Shown here in pieces: positions 45,668 through 58,700 of a DNA stretch of 64,000 nucleotides (position 1 is its first letter; each line of letters begins with the position of its first letter). This stretch comes from Saussurea involucrata (taxonomy: Eukaryota; Streptophyta; Magnoliopsida; Asterales; Asteraceae). Both the position numbers and the translations under genes were made by a program. The notes under the pieces are model-generated. The model was not told the DNA's origin. It saw only the letters and a list, made by a program, of their open reading frames with translations, and did not search any database. The DNA lies in contig CM066314.1 of NCBI GenBank assembly GCA_033807775.1, positions 146,929,429-146,993,428 on the forward strand, read 5' to 3'.

Positions 45668-47139
45668 TTGAACTTGTTCAATATGTCCTAAAATCTGTAG
45701 TAATTTTTGAGTGTTCAGCGATTGAAATCTAATAGAGATACGGATTCGATCCAATCCAATCCAATTATTAATTGAATGTTGAATTTTGTTATCCGTTCCA
45801 ATTCAATTAACATAGACATCTGATCAATGGATCACTTCCACCAATTGTATATTAGTATTGGTTTGCATTTGAATTATATTTAATTCATTTAATATTTTGA
45901 TCCTATTTTTAACCAGTTAATCCACCATTTCAACTAACTATTTATATTTTTTTTAATTTATTAAAGAATACTACACATAAATATCAACAAAAAAACAATA
46001 TTGTACATTGCTAAGCTAATATATAGTTATTTAATTACATGATAATTTGATTTGATCAGTTCTGTTTTACTGGATTCTAGACTAACATTTAGAGACCGAC
46101 CGATCCAATTTAAGTGGTGAGAGTTTGAACTCGCCTGCTCAATTACAATTAGATATTTGATTATCGTTGTTAAGTTCTAAATCAGTTAGTTTAAATTGAA
46201 TCAAAAGACTTACAGCACATCCATACTATTTTATCATACATTTCGATATGCCCCAACTATTTGAACTAGGGGTAGGAGAGATTCTACATGAATCAAGCAA
46301 AATAAAACAATTTAATTGGTTTATCAGATTTAAAAATTATTCAATCGTCCTAACAAGAAAAATAGTGTATACACTTATATTTATTGTTTTACTATTAATA
46401 CAATAAATTTTGTGTAAAAAATGGTGACTTCATTAAAATATTTTTGATGTAAATGATGTGTAATATAAAAAAATTTGTGACTTAATTAAAGATTATTGTC
46501 AGGTTTAATCACTTTTTGGTTGATAGATATTAAAGTTGAACTTATTAAAAATTTGTAACATGCCTGTTTGATTCATTAAATGTGGCTTTAAAATTGGAAT
46601 GAAATATAGATAAACGATCAAAATGTTTTTTTTTGTAATTTTTGAATTTTTAAAAACTAAAAATACTTTTTTTAAAATATATTAAAATTTTCAAAAAAAA
46701 TACTTAAATTAAATAATAAAAAGGTAAAAGAAACACGAGTATTAAATTAAATAAATTAATTAGATTATACTTGGGATAAAGGGTATATTTGTGATCATGG
46801 AAATATAATATTTCATTTAATCAAAACTCCAACATATTGTGAAAGAATGTTAAATCCCTTATTTGTGGAATTTGATGAAATTTAAATATTCATTCTTAAC
46901 GAAGTAATGAAATTTGGTTAAATAAATTCAACATTCCAATTCCACTGGGTTCTTTCAGAATCTGCGAACCAACCGTCATCTAAGGGATTGACTTTCTTAT
47001 TACTCTTTAAGGACACAAATTCAAAATATTTTCTCTTTATTTACCTTATATTTATTCTTTCCGGTCTTCAACTTTCATAATATTTTTTGGGCAATATGTT
47101 TCATATTTTGGGCATTGTTTTAAAAAAGTCAGCGCATCT
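45668..47139. other. AT-rich intergenic DNA, no gene seen
   Basis: No ORF of note or repeat ends recognised. Long A/T runs throughout. Confidence 0.6.
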
Positions 47140-48490
47140 TATCCCACGTTAAGCTCGTGGCACGCCATGACCTAATATACAATTTTCGTAATGCGATATT
47201 TGATTTTTTCTTACGTTTTTAATGTCATATTTTCTAGTTTTTAATATATAACTTGATTTAACTTGATTATTACTATTGAATCATTGAGTAACACTATAAA
47301 ACATATGTTTTTATATATAATATTATATATGAATTACAACTTTGACGCCATAAGTCACGCCTTGAAAACGGCATAACTTCGACGTGGCTCCTAAAGGTGC
47401 TTTTGGTACGCAGACTGGATGGGATGGGACGAGACAAAAAATATTAGTCTCATGTTTGGTATGTCATGAGACAAAAATCACATAGGACAACTTGGGACAA
47501 AAATCAGATTTCATGGGACAAAAACTTCATTTTTTTAGTTCCACCAAAATAGATGGAACAACCTTGAACTAAATGTAACATTACATAATTACCCTTTTCT
47601 CTAAAACCTAAATCTAAAATCAACGTTTCCATACCTATATACCCTCTTCACGAACTTCTTCCACCTGTTCATACCCTCTTCACAACTTCATTCAAGCTTC
47701 TCTCCAGGTATGATTTCGTTTTCTCCATGTATGCTTTCGATTTCTTTATTAGGTTTTCGATTTCTACAGGTACCATGTCCATCATTTCGATTTATCCACC
47801 ACTTATCGATTCGATTTCTCCAGTATTTCGATTTCACTACCATGGTTTTAGAGTTCCATGGTCTTCGATTTCTAAGCTTCTTCGATTTTTGATTTTCATG
47901 GTTCTCGGTTTGCAACAGATGGAAAAGAAGAAGTCAACTCGAATTTGCAAGCAAGAGCAATATCAACAGCCATAGTCACTTCTCATAGTTGCGCCCGAAA
48001 GAATACATATACAATCGTCAATCGCATGAAGACTTCGTTCATCCTCTCCACGATTTATGCAGTTTACAATTTCATGATTTCCATGGCTTATGAATCAAGT
48101 TCCATTATTTACAGTTTACAATTTCATGATTTCCATGTTTTCATGATTTCCATGGTTTGTTAATCATGATTTACAGTTTACAATTTCCATGATTTACACT
48201 TGACAATTTATGTGGCTTTGTATATAAAAATAAATAACATTAAACAATTTAAGGGTGATTTGGTCATTTTAACAATTTGTCATGTCCTGTCCAGCATACC
48301 AAACGCAAAACAGACAATTAGTCCCGTCCTGTTCTAGTCGTACCAAACTTAGGACAAACAATTAGTCCTGTCCAGTTCAGTCTTGTCCAGTCCAGTCCAT
48401 CTAGTTTGCGTACCAGACGTTACCTAAGGCTTGAAGCTTGACCTCGTCACCACGTCACGCCTCACACTATTTAGAACCTTGATTTTTGAT
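47140..48490. repeat. second copy of old interspersed repeat, split by a MITE
   Basis: 47140-47394 and 48425-48490 correspond to 29935-30257 and 30728-30745. The inserted element is 47395-48424. Confidence 0.6.
47392..48427. mobile_element. PIF-type element, GGGTGCGTTTGG family, 1.03 kb
   Basis: TAA at 47392-47394 and 48425-48427. Left AGGTGCTTTTGGTACGCAGAC, right GTTTGCGTACCAGACGTTACC. The interior includes repeated CAATTTCATGATTTCCATG units (48060-48190). Small ORFs inside have no recognised match. Confidence 0.75.
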
Positions 48491-48685
48491 CAAAATGTCT
48501 AACTAACTAAACCAAACACTTCTTGATAAGTTTTGCAAGTCTGCGATTTTATTAATCTGTCCAGTTTAATTTGTAGAAATATTATATCAAGTTTATTAAT
48601 TTAACCGACATTTCATGATATTCCTAATTTGAACCGTAAGCATTTGTTTTTTAATTTAAGCAATATCCTATGAGGTAGATGTTAA

Positions 48686-48903
48686 AATGACAATTTACTA
48701 ACCACAAAGGTTGTAGTGCAGTGGTTAAGATCCTGCCTGAGGGATGGGTGAAATATCTCATCTGCCTAGGATTCGAATCTAGAAGTATACAACAATTGTG
48801 GCCAACTAAGTTTATTCAAAGTTGATGTTTTGCAGTCATAATTTGCCAAGAATTAGTTTAGGCATAGCCTAGGCACCCTTCAAAAACAATGACAATTTAC
48901 TAA
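48686..48903 (+). mobile_element. tRNA-derived SINE, copy 6
   Basis: Exact 16-base duplications AATGACAATTTACTAA (48686-48701 and 48888-48903). Plus-strand head ACCACAAAGG, A box TAGTGCAGTGGTTAAG, B box GGATTCGAATC, tail CAAAAAC. Best-resolved member of the family. Confidence 0.94.
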
Positions 48904-49056
48904 TCAAGAAATTGTCTTTACCCACTAGGGTGCAATATGCTAAACTTCTATAACACAAGGACTAAATCTGCAGGATCGATACAGTACAGGGATAAAACAA
49001 TAATTTTCGAAAAACGGAAGAGTGGAAGCAAAGTATTTTCCAATCGTTTTTGCGTC

Positions 49057-49062
49057 TATAAA
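49057..49062 (+). promoter_or_regulatory. putative H2A.Z TATA box
   Basis: TATAAA, 108 bases before the ATG, with a pyrimidine-rich leader after it. Confidence 0.55.
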
Positions 49063-49169
49063 CACAACTCGACCGCCTTAAGATTCGCCAATTTTCCTCT
49101 TTTCTTCGATCAAAATCCCTCCCCCAACCTGCAATTCCACACACCCAAACTCGATCTTCGAGTGAAAAA

Positions 49170-51788
49170 ATGTCGGGCAAAGGAGCCAAGGGTTTGATTA
49201 TGGGGAAGAATGCCGCCCTCAACAAAGATAAAGACAAAGATAAGAAGAAACCTACCTCTCGATCTTCTCGCGCCGGTCTCCAGGTGCGTGCGTGCGTTTC
49301 TCTGTAATCTGTCTGCGTTTGAATGTAATCTTATATTTTGTGTGTTTCTACGAATTTTTGTGACTGGATTTTTCTTGATTTGTAGATTTATGATATGATA
49401 GGGGTTGATTTGAAGAGCGACTAGTGATTATGGATGCAGTTTAGTTCTCACATTGTTGTTTTATGTTTTTCATCGTTTATAAACCCTAATTTGTTTATAT
49501 GATGAGCGGATTATAGCAATTGGTGGAGCGAGGAAACAAAAACTAACGATTATGAGTGGTTCTTATTTGAAGAATTAGATTTACTAGTTTTATCATGATG
49601 GATACATGTCTAGTGTTGAATTTATGATGTAAACCAAACCAGACAAATTGAAACCACTTAATTCCTACATTGATTGATGATAGGCATGATAGATATTCCT
49701 AGCTCCATGAGCTGTTTTAGACTTATTGTACCTTCAGGAGTCCAAAAGCTTCAATTGAAGGAAACAACTTGCCAAATAAACTAAACGAAACCGAAAGAGC
49801 CCAGTCGAAAGTAGGGGTAGGATGCATGAAGAGCTGAGGGGCTGTTACATGAGGGTTGATTTGCAGTTATTTTGATAGATATATCAAGTTACCATCAACA
49901 TAAGGTTTTAGAATGAAAAAACCAAGAAAACTATCCTCATGAGCTACATTACCTTATAACTATTGCGAATAGTTTCTGATATTCTTTGTGTGGCTGTCGA
50001 TTTTGGATGGGTGTAACAGTGGCTCTGATGGGCTTTTCATAGGTTGCAACAATTGTCTTCGAGACCTATGAATGTTATGGTTGGACAGGTTGGTACATAG
50101 AGAATCTTTAAGACCTGGTCTTTACTGAATCGGTCGTTAGAGTTAAGGTTTGCATACATCCCATCCTGAGACTACACTTGTGGTTGGTTTTATATTGGGC
50201 TTGTTTGGTTTGGTACATAGAGAATCTTTTGATAGGAAAATAGTGTTGATAAAGACAGAAGAATGTACATCATTCTAAAAAAATTTGAAGTTGTGTAGAG
50301 GAAGGACATTGATGATGATGAACAGAAAATATCGGTTCGAAAGACAAAAACTGCTAGTGTCTATTCATTTGTGATAGCATTTTTTGTGTTTTACTTGTTT
50401 TAACCTTAAAGTTTGGGGTGAACTGGTATAAGTCCTGAAGTGTTGATATTACAAAGAGGTTGGCTAAAACCATCAACATTTTTTTGCTTGTTGTTATGAT
50501 TGTAAAGAATTGACGATTCTTAAGATTCCCTATAATGTTATCAAGTAAGGGTCCGTTTGGTTTGCACGAATGGAATGGATTTGGGGGGATTTGGATTTCA
50601 AATCCATTCCAATCCCACGTTTGGTTTGCAGGATTCTCCAGATTTGAAATCCTAGGATTTCTTTGAAATCCCTTAAACATAGGATTTTGAATTCCCCCGG
50701 GGATGGCAAGGATTTCAAGGGATTTCGTAGGATTTGTATATGATAATGTTTAAAAATGTGTTAAAAACATTTGTTTTGTAATAATCAATTAAATAAAAGG
50801 TAGTTTAATTTTTTATGATCTTTTTTAATTTTTTAGTATTTTTTATAAATAATGGAATTCAAATTCATTCCAAATCCTACGAACCGAACACACAAAAGGA
50901 TTGCAAATCCTCCCCAATCCAAATCCCTACATGAAATCCAATCCATTCCATTCCTGCAAAGTGCAAACCAAACAATCCCCACATGAGAAGTGATTATCAA
51001 CCGGTTGATGTGAAATGGACGCATATTAGGATGAGATGCACCGGATCAATTACCTTCTAAGCCGCAATTAATGGGAGGGCATTTGATTAAAAGTGATCAA
51101 TGGTTTTCATCTACATCTCACGCTTCTCACTTTAATCTCAACTTCTCACACGATCCTTAGCCTTTAAGATTTTTGGTTAATAGCCAAACTTTTTCATTAA
51201 ATTACATACGTGTATAAATCTTGCAACTTCAAGGGTGCGTTTGGTACACAAATAGAACGCGACAGGACGAGGGTGAGGTAGGTGGGTGAATGAATTGTGC
51301 AATATTATATGGTATTAGTTGCACAACATGGGTAGTTTAGTAATTTACCAATCTTGTCTCGTCCTGATCTTTGTTCCACCTATTTTGGTGGGATAGACAA
51401 AAAAGTGCATTTTATTATGATATCACCACCAATATGGTAGACTTTAAGCTTTTTTGCAGTTTCTTTGTTGTAAACTTTTCTTGAACTGCAGTTCCCAGTT
51501 GGTCGAATCCATCGTTTACTGAAACAAAGGACGACGGCAAATGGAAGGGTTGGAGCCACAGCAGCCGTCTACTCTGCAGCCATCTTGGAATACTTAACCG
51601 CAGAGGTTCTGGAGTTGGCTGGCAATGCAAGCAAGGATCTTAAAGTGAAACGTATAACTCCAAGGCATTTGCAGCTTGCAATTCGAGGTGATGAGGAACT
51701 TGATACTCTGATCAAAGGAACCATTGCTGGTGGTGGAGTCATTCCTCACATCCACAAGTCACTTATCAACAAATCGTCTAAGGATTAG
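49170..51788 (+). CDS. histone H2A.Z variant
   Basis: Histone variant that replaces H2A in nucleosomes near transcription starts, placed by SWR1. Two exons, 49170-49283 and 51492-51788; 136 residues. Exon 1 gives the basic tail with the KDKDKDKKKP run and RAGLQ. Exon 2 gives FPVGRIHR, LEYLTAEVLELAGNA, VKRITPRHLQLAIRGDEELD (acidic patch) and the H2A.Z-specific GGGVIPHIHKSL. The EELDTLIKGTI stretch and the short C-terminus separate it from canonical H2A. The frame closes exactly at the GT-AG junction (CAG|GTGCGT...GCAG|TTCCC). The 2.2-kb intron carries two MITEs and a MITE relic. Confidence 0.98.
50135..50210 (+). repeat. SINE-like 3' fragment
   Basis: AAGGTTTGCATACATCCCATCC then TTTTATATTGGGCTTGTTTGG. 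See 38050 and 54525. Confidence 0.4.
50549..50980. mobile_element. MITE with GAATGGAATGGATT inner ends (H2A.Z intron)
   Basis: Left GGGTCCGTTTGGTTTGCACG, right GTGCAAACCAAACAATCCCC, 432 bp. TAA on the left is not matched on the right. Confidence 0.75.
50983..51162. mobile_element. MITE with GTGAGAAGTTGA ends, copy 2
   Basis: TGAGAAGTGATTATCAACC to CTCAACTTCTCAC; relative of 25955-26153, lacking the outermost left end, which abuts the preceding MITE. Confidence 0.7.
51233..51400. repeat. relic of the GGGTGCGTTTGG family
   Basis: Left end GGGTGCGTTTGGTACACAAAT present; right end decayed. Ends about 90 bases before H2A.Z exon 2. Confidence 0.6.
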
Positions 51789-52035
51789 ATGGCCATTTAT
51801 TCTAGTTAATATAGTTGGTTTCGATGGCCGATTCTTATATATTATTATCTAATTTAAGAGGTTGTTGGTCTAGGATTCTGATGACATTGTTTTGCTTCTC
51901 ATTTTGATGCCATCGATCAATCTGTTGGTTACTCGTGTCTTCCTGTTAGAAATGTTGACTGTCTGTTTTCATGAGTTGTTTGGGAATCAATCGAAGCTGG
52001 TAGCTTTCTGTTGCACGTAAGCCATCTCAAAATCT
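51789..52035. other. H2A.Z 3' flank
   Basis: Presumed 3' UTR and spacer, T-rich. No gene. Confidence 0.5.
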
Positions 52036-52255
52036 TTGGTCACCGATTACTAAATGCTTACCCGGTAAGCATTTATCGGGTCATTTACCTTGTTGAATGA
52101 ACATGGCAAGGGCTGAGAATCTTACCTGATAAGAGCGATGAGGGTTATGACTCCTACCTAGTAACCGCTTACTGGGTAAATTATTGCATATAAAACTGTT
52201 TTAAAGTTAGTTAGAATGTTGATTCTTTCCGGTAAGCGCTTACTAAGCCATGCTT
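52036..52255. mobile_element. MITE, TTACCGGGTAAG family, copy 5
   Basis: Contains GCTTACCCGGTAAGCATTTATCGGG and TTTCCGGTAAGCGCTTAC, in the convergent gap between H2A.Z and HBP5. Confidence 0.6.
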
Positions 52256-52776
52256 GGTAGTTTGCTGATTAGGGTTGGGCTCAAACGAGAACAGTATCAA
52301 AGTAAGAAAACAGAAGAACGTTTATATCACATGTGAGTTTATATCAATTAGCTGGGCAACCTTGGCCGCGACCAATGACGTGGGCCAAGTCGTGCACACA
52401 TCTGTTGTTTGACCACGCTCGTGATTTGACTTGTAAAATCGTATGTGATATAAGTGTTTTTGTGTTCTCTTATTTCAACTATTTTCTCGTTTGAACCTCC
52501 CTCTTGCCAATTATACCTTCATAAAATGACATTAATTTTCCACTAATTGATCATGAAAACTGAATGTATTACTAATTATATTGTGTACAAGCGACCATGG
52601 CTACAATAAAATAACTGGTGGGGTTCTAATGCTACAATATATATTCATATAATCATATTCATGTTGTCTCTATAAAATGTATTTGACAGGATTTGCTTAC
52701 TGTGTTTCTATCGTCGAATTTGAGCAACATACAGGTCTTGTAAGGATCGATCCTCCAAGACGGGATTGTAACACAA

Positions 52777-55700
52777 CTAGTCTAATGCAAAATCTTCGAG
52801 CCAAATGAGAACTTCGTTTCTCTTCAACAATTTACACAACAAACATATACAAAGGTCAGAAACTAATTGAAGATTCCAAGTAGAACTACTATTACAAGAT
52901 GATGAGCTATATGTATATATTATAACTATATATATGGCCATTGCTATTTTGCAACCCAGTAAAAGATTACAACCCGTACAACCTTCATCTAAACCGTCCA
53001 TTGCATTTGAATTCTTATTGATTCTCTAAATGAATTACCTGATTTCGTTGAATTTCTGCAAAATTTGTCGATACACATAACGGTTCATGCAATGTATCGG
53101 ATGATGAAGGTGGTACTTTCATGAATAAGTATGCATTCATGACATTTAATGAAATACTATGCATTGCTGGTAAGATTATTAGATGAAACCAATAATCATA
53201 GATGTGATCCAGTGTCTATATAATGTATATAATGAATGGTTTAGGTGAGGGTTGCACGGGGTTGTAACCTTTTAATGGGTTGCAAAATAAACCACCCCAT
53301 ATATATAGATATGTAGATGATTACTTAAGAATTCAATAGTCACCGGTAAGAACCTTGCTAACTTGTAATTAGTTGGGATTTATATCCAATGTATTGTGTA
53401 AAGACTTACCATCATAAAACTTTTGGTTCGACCAGGATCATTGTAGCGAGCCAGTAAACATCCGTCTTTAGGTTTGAGACCATCCGAAAGAAGACTAGAC
53501 CTCAGTAATTTCTCTTTTTCACGAACAATATCCTCCGTAGGTTTTCCACTGAACTTTAATACAGTTGCGAACCCTCCTTCAACGGTCCTCAAACCAACTG
53601 CTTCTTTGTTAGGATCTGGTAAACTGGAGAACGAAAAACGCTTAGGTCCTATCCATTCTTAATCTTGAGATTTACTTAACTAAGGGTCCATTTACTAAAC
53701 GCTTACCCAGTAAGCACTTACCGGGTCATTTGGCTTATCGGATGAACATGAGTAAGGGCCGAAAATCTTATCCGCTAAGAGTGATGATAGGATGAAGAGT
53801 CTTACCTGACAGTGAGGATGACGACTCATACCCTGTAAGCACTTATTGCATTCGATACCATTTTGATGGACTACAAGCTTACCCGACAAAATAAGTTCAA
53901 GTGTTGAATCTTACCGTTACCGGTAAGCGCTTACCAGGTCAGCGTTTGGGTAAATGACCCTTTAGACTATGTTTGGCAAAGAGGCTGACTAACTAGTTGT
54001 TGGTTGATGAACTAACTGTTTAAAAAAAACTAGATGATGAAATAATCTAAAAAATACGTGTTTAGAAAATAATTGGAAAAATACAAAGAGGCATAATCGA
54101 AAAAGTGAGAAAAAAACCCTTGCTTGAAATAGCTTTTCAAAGAACTAGTTTTATTTATTCATAGGTATTATGTATGATATTTAAACGAGAATTTTGCAAT
54201 AAGCTATAAAAACAGAATTCACCTCCTCATATCTTTATCTGATGGAAGAACAATTTGGATAGACATTTTGGACATCTCGGGATCGAATGCTTGGGTGAAA
54301 ACTGGAGTCGTCATCGCTATCTTTTCCTCCCTCGAGTTCTTCCCAAATATATACCTGCAAAGTGTGTAACTTTGTGTCTATAAACATAGTTTAAATGTGT
54401 TAAAAAATACCTTCAATAGTTACAAAATAGGGAGGCCTTGAAGACCCCCCACAATTATATATGATAATGGTAATGGGCAACCAAGTAAATTTAAGTGAAA
54501 GACTTATGCGATCTTTTCGGGAACCGATAAAAGGTTTGCATACATCTTATTACATTCAGACAGATGGGATATATTGGGTTTGTTTAGTTTGGTTTGGTTT
54601 GGTTTATTTACCAAAACAAGAAACATTGTAGTTTTCATAGGACACATGGACTAGAATAAATGAAGACTCACCCCGCTACGTCATTAAATCCTGTATTGCC
54701 CGCAAGCTTGTCACTTTGTGTTTCAACGATTATGAAGGGGCTGTATTTTCGTACCTGGATATATACATTTTGGTAAATCTTATTAAGCACCATTTTATTT
54801 TCTTGAATTAGCAAAACTTACAGTTAGGAGGATCAACAAACCTCATAAGTTGCTGTTCTTTTGAGTATCTGATACTTGGGTGTTTCCAAATCTGGGGTCT
54901 TGTAAATCCGCAGCTGTCGAATAACAGGAGATACTACTAAATCTTTGAATGTATGAACAAACAGCACCTAAGTAATTTTGATACCTGTTTTATCAAATCC
55001 GCGAGACCTTCTGAAGAAAAGTACTCGTTGTTCTTTATAGAATCCCAATAATCCTGTGAAGTTGATGAAACAAGATGTAAAAGAATTAAATGTTGGAGGA
55101 AATCTCGAGAAACAGTGAGTATATAGCTCCGATAAAATCTGAGATCGTGTGAGAGCTCATTTTCCGATCAGAAGGCAACTCCATAGTACTTCAGAGCTTC
55201 TGCCAGAAGCTCTTCAGAGCTAGAAGCCTCCAAGTCGGAAGCACTTCAGAATCAAAAGCTTCTGAAGTGCCAGAGGCGGTGCCCCCTTGACCCCGCCGCC
55301 GTATGGCACCATCCACGATCCCAGGTTTTAGTCAGCTTACATGAGTAGGGGTGTAAATGATACGAGACAACTCGCGAGCTACTCGGGATCGACTCGGTCA
55401 ACACTCAGACTCAGCATATTAACGAGTCGAGCTACCCAATACTTGACTCAAAAAGCTCGTGAGATACTCGACATTTTTCTTAGTACTAGATACGTACCCG
55501 TGCACGATGCGGCACAAAGTATCTTGAATCTAAAGCCGAGAATTCGAAAAAAATAATTTTGTTTCATGTTCATATTTATTCGCTTTTAGATCGCATATCA
55601 GATGTATAAAATTAAAGGTCAATATGGTTAATTGGTAAAAAATTTGAAAAATATTCGTTCGATAGTGGGGTCTTCAAACCCATAACATTTGTGCTCATTT

Positions 55701-58700
55701 TGAAGGTTTTGATGAACGGTTATAATGGTATAATTTATAAAAAAGAAAAACATATTTGTTTAATGTATTTTAGTTTATGTATGTTGATATGATAAGGATG
55801 TAACATGAAAAATGAAAGAAGAAGGGATATAAAGTAAATTAAATAACTAATTATAATGGTATAAAATGTAATTTAAAAATAAAAAATAATTTTATTTTTA
55901 ATTCTCATGTTGAATGTTGGAGGTTTTAAAGCTTTTAAACTTGTACATGATGTATTGAGATTTGTACTTCTTAAAAATTCAAGAATAAACGTAAATGAAA
56001 TTATTTTTAAAGGATTATAATAGATAAATATGGATAAGAGCGTAAAATGTACAAATTTAAAAAAAATCTCAGTACATCATTCTTGAAAAATCTTGATACG
56101 TATGATATTTCACAATATTATTAATGTTGGGTCACCAAAGATTTGAAATTGACTCACCGATGTTTTCCCTAAAATCCTACTTAGAATATTTTAGTTTGGT
56201 TCTTTGAATGACTTGTACAAAATAGCAATTGTTCGGTGAAGTCGAAGATCAACCGAAACCAAGCTTGAAGACTCTCTACTTGTGGAAAATAGAAGACTCT
56301 TCTCAACAAACACAACAAGTCATTGTCCACCGAATTTGTCCTCACAATTCGGTGGACCTCCTCTCCACCGATGAAGACATCAAAAATCGGTGGACATCGT
56401 TCCACCGAACTTGTCCTCACAATTCGGTGGACCTCTTCTCCACCGATGAAGACATCAAAAATCGGTGGACATCGTTCACCGAATTTTCCCTCGCAAATCG
56501 GTAGACATCATCCCACCGATGAGATTCTTAAATCGGTGGGATCTTTGTGAAAATGGTTTTCCTTACAGATGGTTCTTAAAATCTTGACTATATTATCGGT
56601 GGAATTCCTTCGGTGATATTGTCTTGGAATACTCATCAAGAAGATCATTTAGTTCGGGACAAAATCTGCTTACAAACAAAAGTAACCTTTTGTCTTATTA
56701 TCTTTTTAGAAGATGTCCTTTCAGCATGGCTTCTATTCCTTGTTTCAAGAAAAAGGTGATGGTGACTTATCAGTTTTTTAGAAGTCCACTGGTACTTTTC
56801 AGAAGTCCTTTGGTATGTTACAAGTAACTGAAGGATATTCGTACTAAGCATTTAATGCTCAGTACCTTACCTTCACTATAAAAGAAAGAAGACTCCTCCA
56901 TGCAAATTACGCTTTCTGGATATCTCTCTCAGTGCAAGAAATTTCCATACAACTCTAAAACTTGATAGCTTTGTTCTAAGTGTTCTTAGTTGTTGTTGTT
57001 AGTATACTTTGTGCAAGATTGTTAGAATAGTTTATCTGTTCTTTTCCGCAACAGTCTTAAGTTTTCTATGTGTAATTCTTGTTGAAAGATTTTCAATAAT
57101 AGAATTAAAATTGTGAAAATTTTGTGTATTGTATTCAACCCCCCCTTCTACAATACTTGTTATAGCCATCTCGGACTAACAATTAAGTTAAAAAAATATT
57201 CAATAATAAATTTATTTTGAAATTATTGACGAGAATATTGCAATATTATAATTTGTAAAAAAATGCATTTATTAATATGTTTTAGTTAAATTATGATTAT
57301 GTATTCTTAACATTATAAGGGTGTAAAATGAAAATGAATAATGTAAGGGATATAAAACAAATTAATTTGTACATGTTCATGATATTTAATAATATGATTA
57401 AATCCAAAAATATTCAATATTGAGTTCATTTCAAAGGTATTGACGAGACGACTACAATGGTATAATTTGTAAAAAAAGAAATGTATTTTTTTAATGCATT
57501 CTTGTTCATATACGATTATTTATGTTAATATGATAAATGTGTAAAATAAAAAATGAAAAAAGTAAGGGATTAAAAGTAATTTAGATAACTAATTCTAAGG
57601 GTATAAAGTGTAACTTAGAAATTAAAAAGTGTTTGATTTTGAGAAGAACGTGGGAGAGAGGGGATTTCTTAGTAGCTTGAGAGTTGTATATATAGCTTAA
57701 AAAGTGATACGTGTTGAAAAACTGATTCTTGAAAAATAACTACTATTCCCTTTTCATAAAGTAGTATAAATATAGATAATTAGTAAAATAGAATGTAAAG
57801 TTTTATTGATGACTTACCAATAAAAAGAAAAATGTCGTATACTTGTAGATATTTGAATAAAATTGTACATTTTTTAACTATAAAAAAATTAATCATTTTT
57901 TTTATTAAAATCATAATTAAAAGAAAGATAAAAATAATAATAAAATTGTTGGTGAAGTTGTCCCACATTGGAAGAGAGATACTAAGGGTGCGTTTGGTAC
58001 GCAGACATGATAGAACAGGACAAGACGGGACAAGACAGAACAGCTGTTCAGCGTTTGGTAGACAGAACTGGACAAAACATGACAAAACAGTTGTTCAGGA
58101 TAGATAGATAGAACTGGACAAAACATATAACATTAGATAAAATACAATAAATAAAATTTAAAGAATGAATAAAATATAAAATAGAACGTGTATTTGATGT
58201 TTTAAAAGAGAATTAGATTTTATTTTGAGATTATATTGGTAAAACATAAGTCTGTTCCAGCTTGTTCCATAGGATGGGGGTGGAACAGGCCTGTTCCAGC
58301 TTGTTCCACTCTGTTCCACATAAAAGTCTTGCCAAACATGGGACTGGGACAATGATCTCTGTTCTGTTCTGTCGTGTCCTATCCAGTGTACCAAACACAC
58401 CCTAAATGATGAAGTTGTCCCACATTGGAAGAGAGATCCTAAAGGAAGGGTGAAGAGGTATTATAAAAGAAGAGGGAAGTGATTGGAGTTTGTAACTTTG
58501 TCATTCTGATGATGAAACTTGAGGTGTGTTCTTGAGTTTTGTAAAGTTTAATTGATAGAACATCTTTTAAGTGTTATAATTTACAAAAGAAACTCTAAAA
58601 TTTCATAAATTCCAACGGATGAGCTTGATTCAAGTTTGAGCTTGAATCGCGTTTGAGTTTGGTTCGAGTTTAAAAAATTGAAATTGAGTTTGAGTCGAGT

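Noticed and set aside
47688..48163. Several 60-82 codon ORFs on both strands
   Set aside because: Within the PIF-type element 47395-48424, low complexity, no recognised domain.
48702..48790. Possible tRNA gene from A and B boxes
   Set aside because: The boxes belong to a SINE with exact target duplications; no cloverleaf can be drawn.
56181..56550. ORFs of 75-91 codons with repeated SPPMKTSKIGGH units
   Set aside because: Translation of the tandem hairpin array in the solo LTR.
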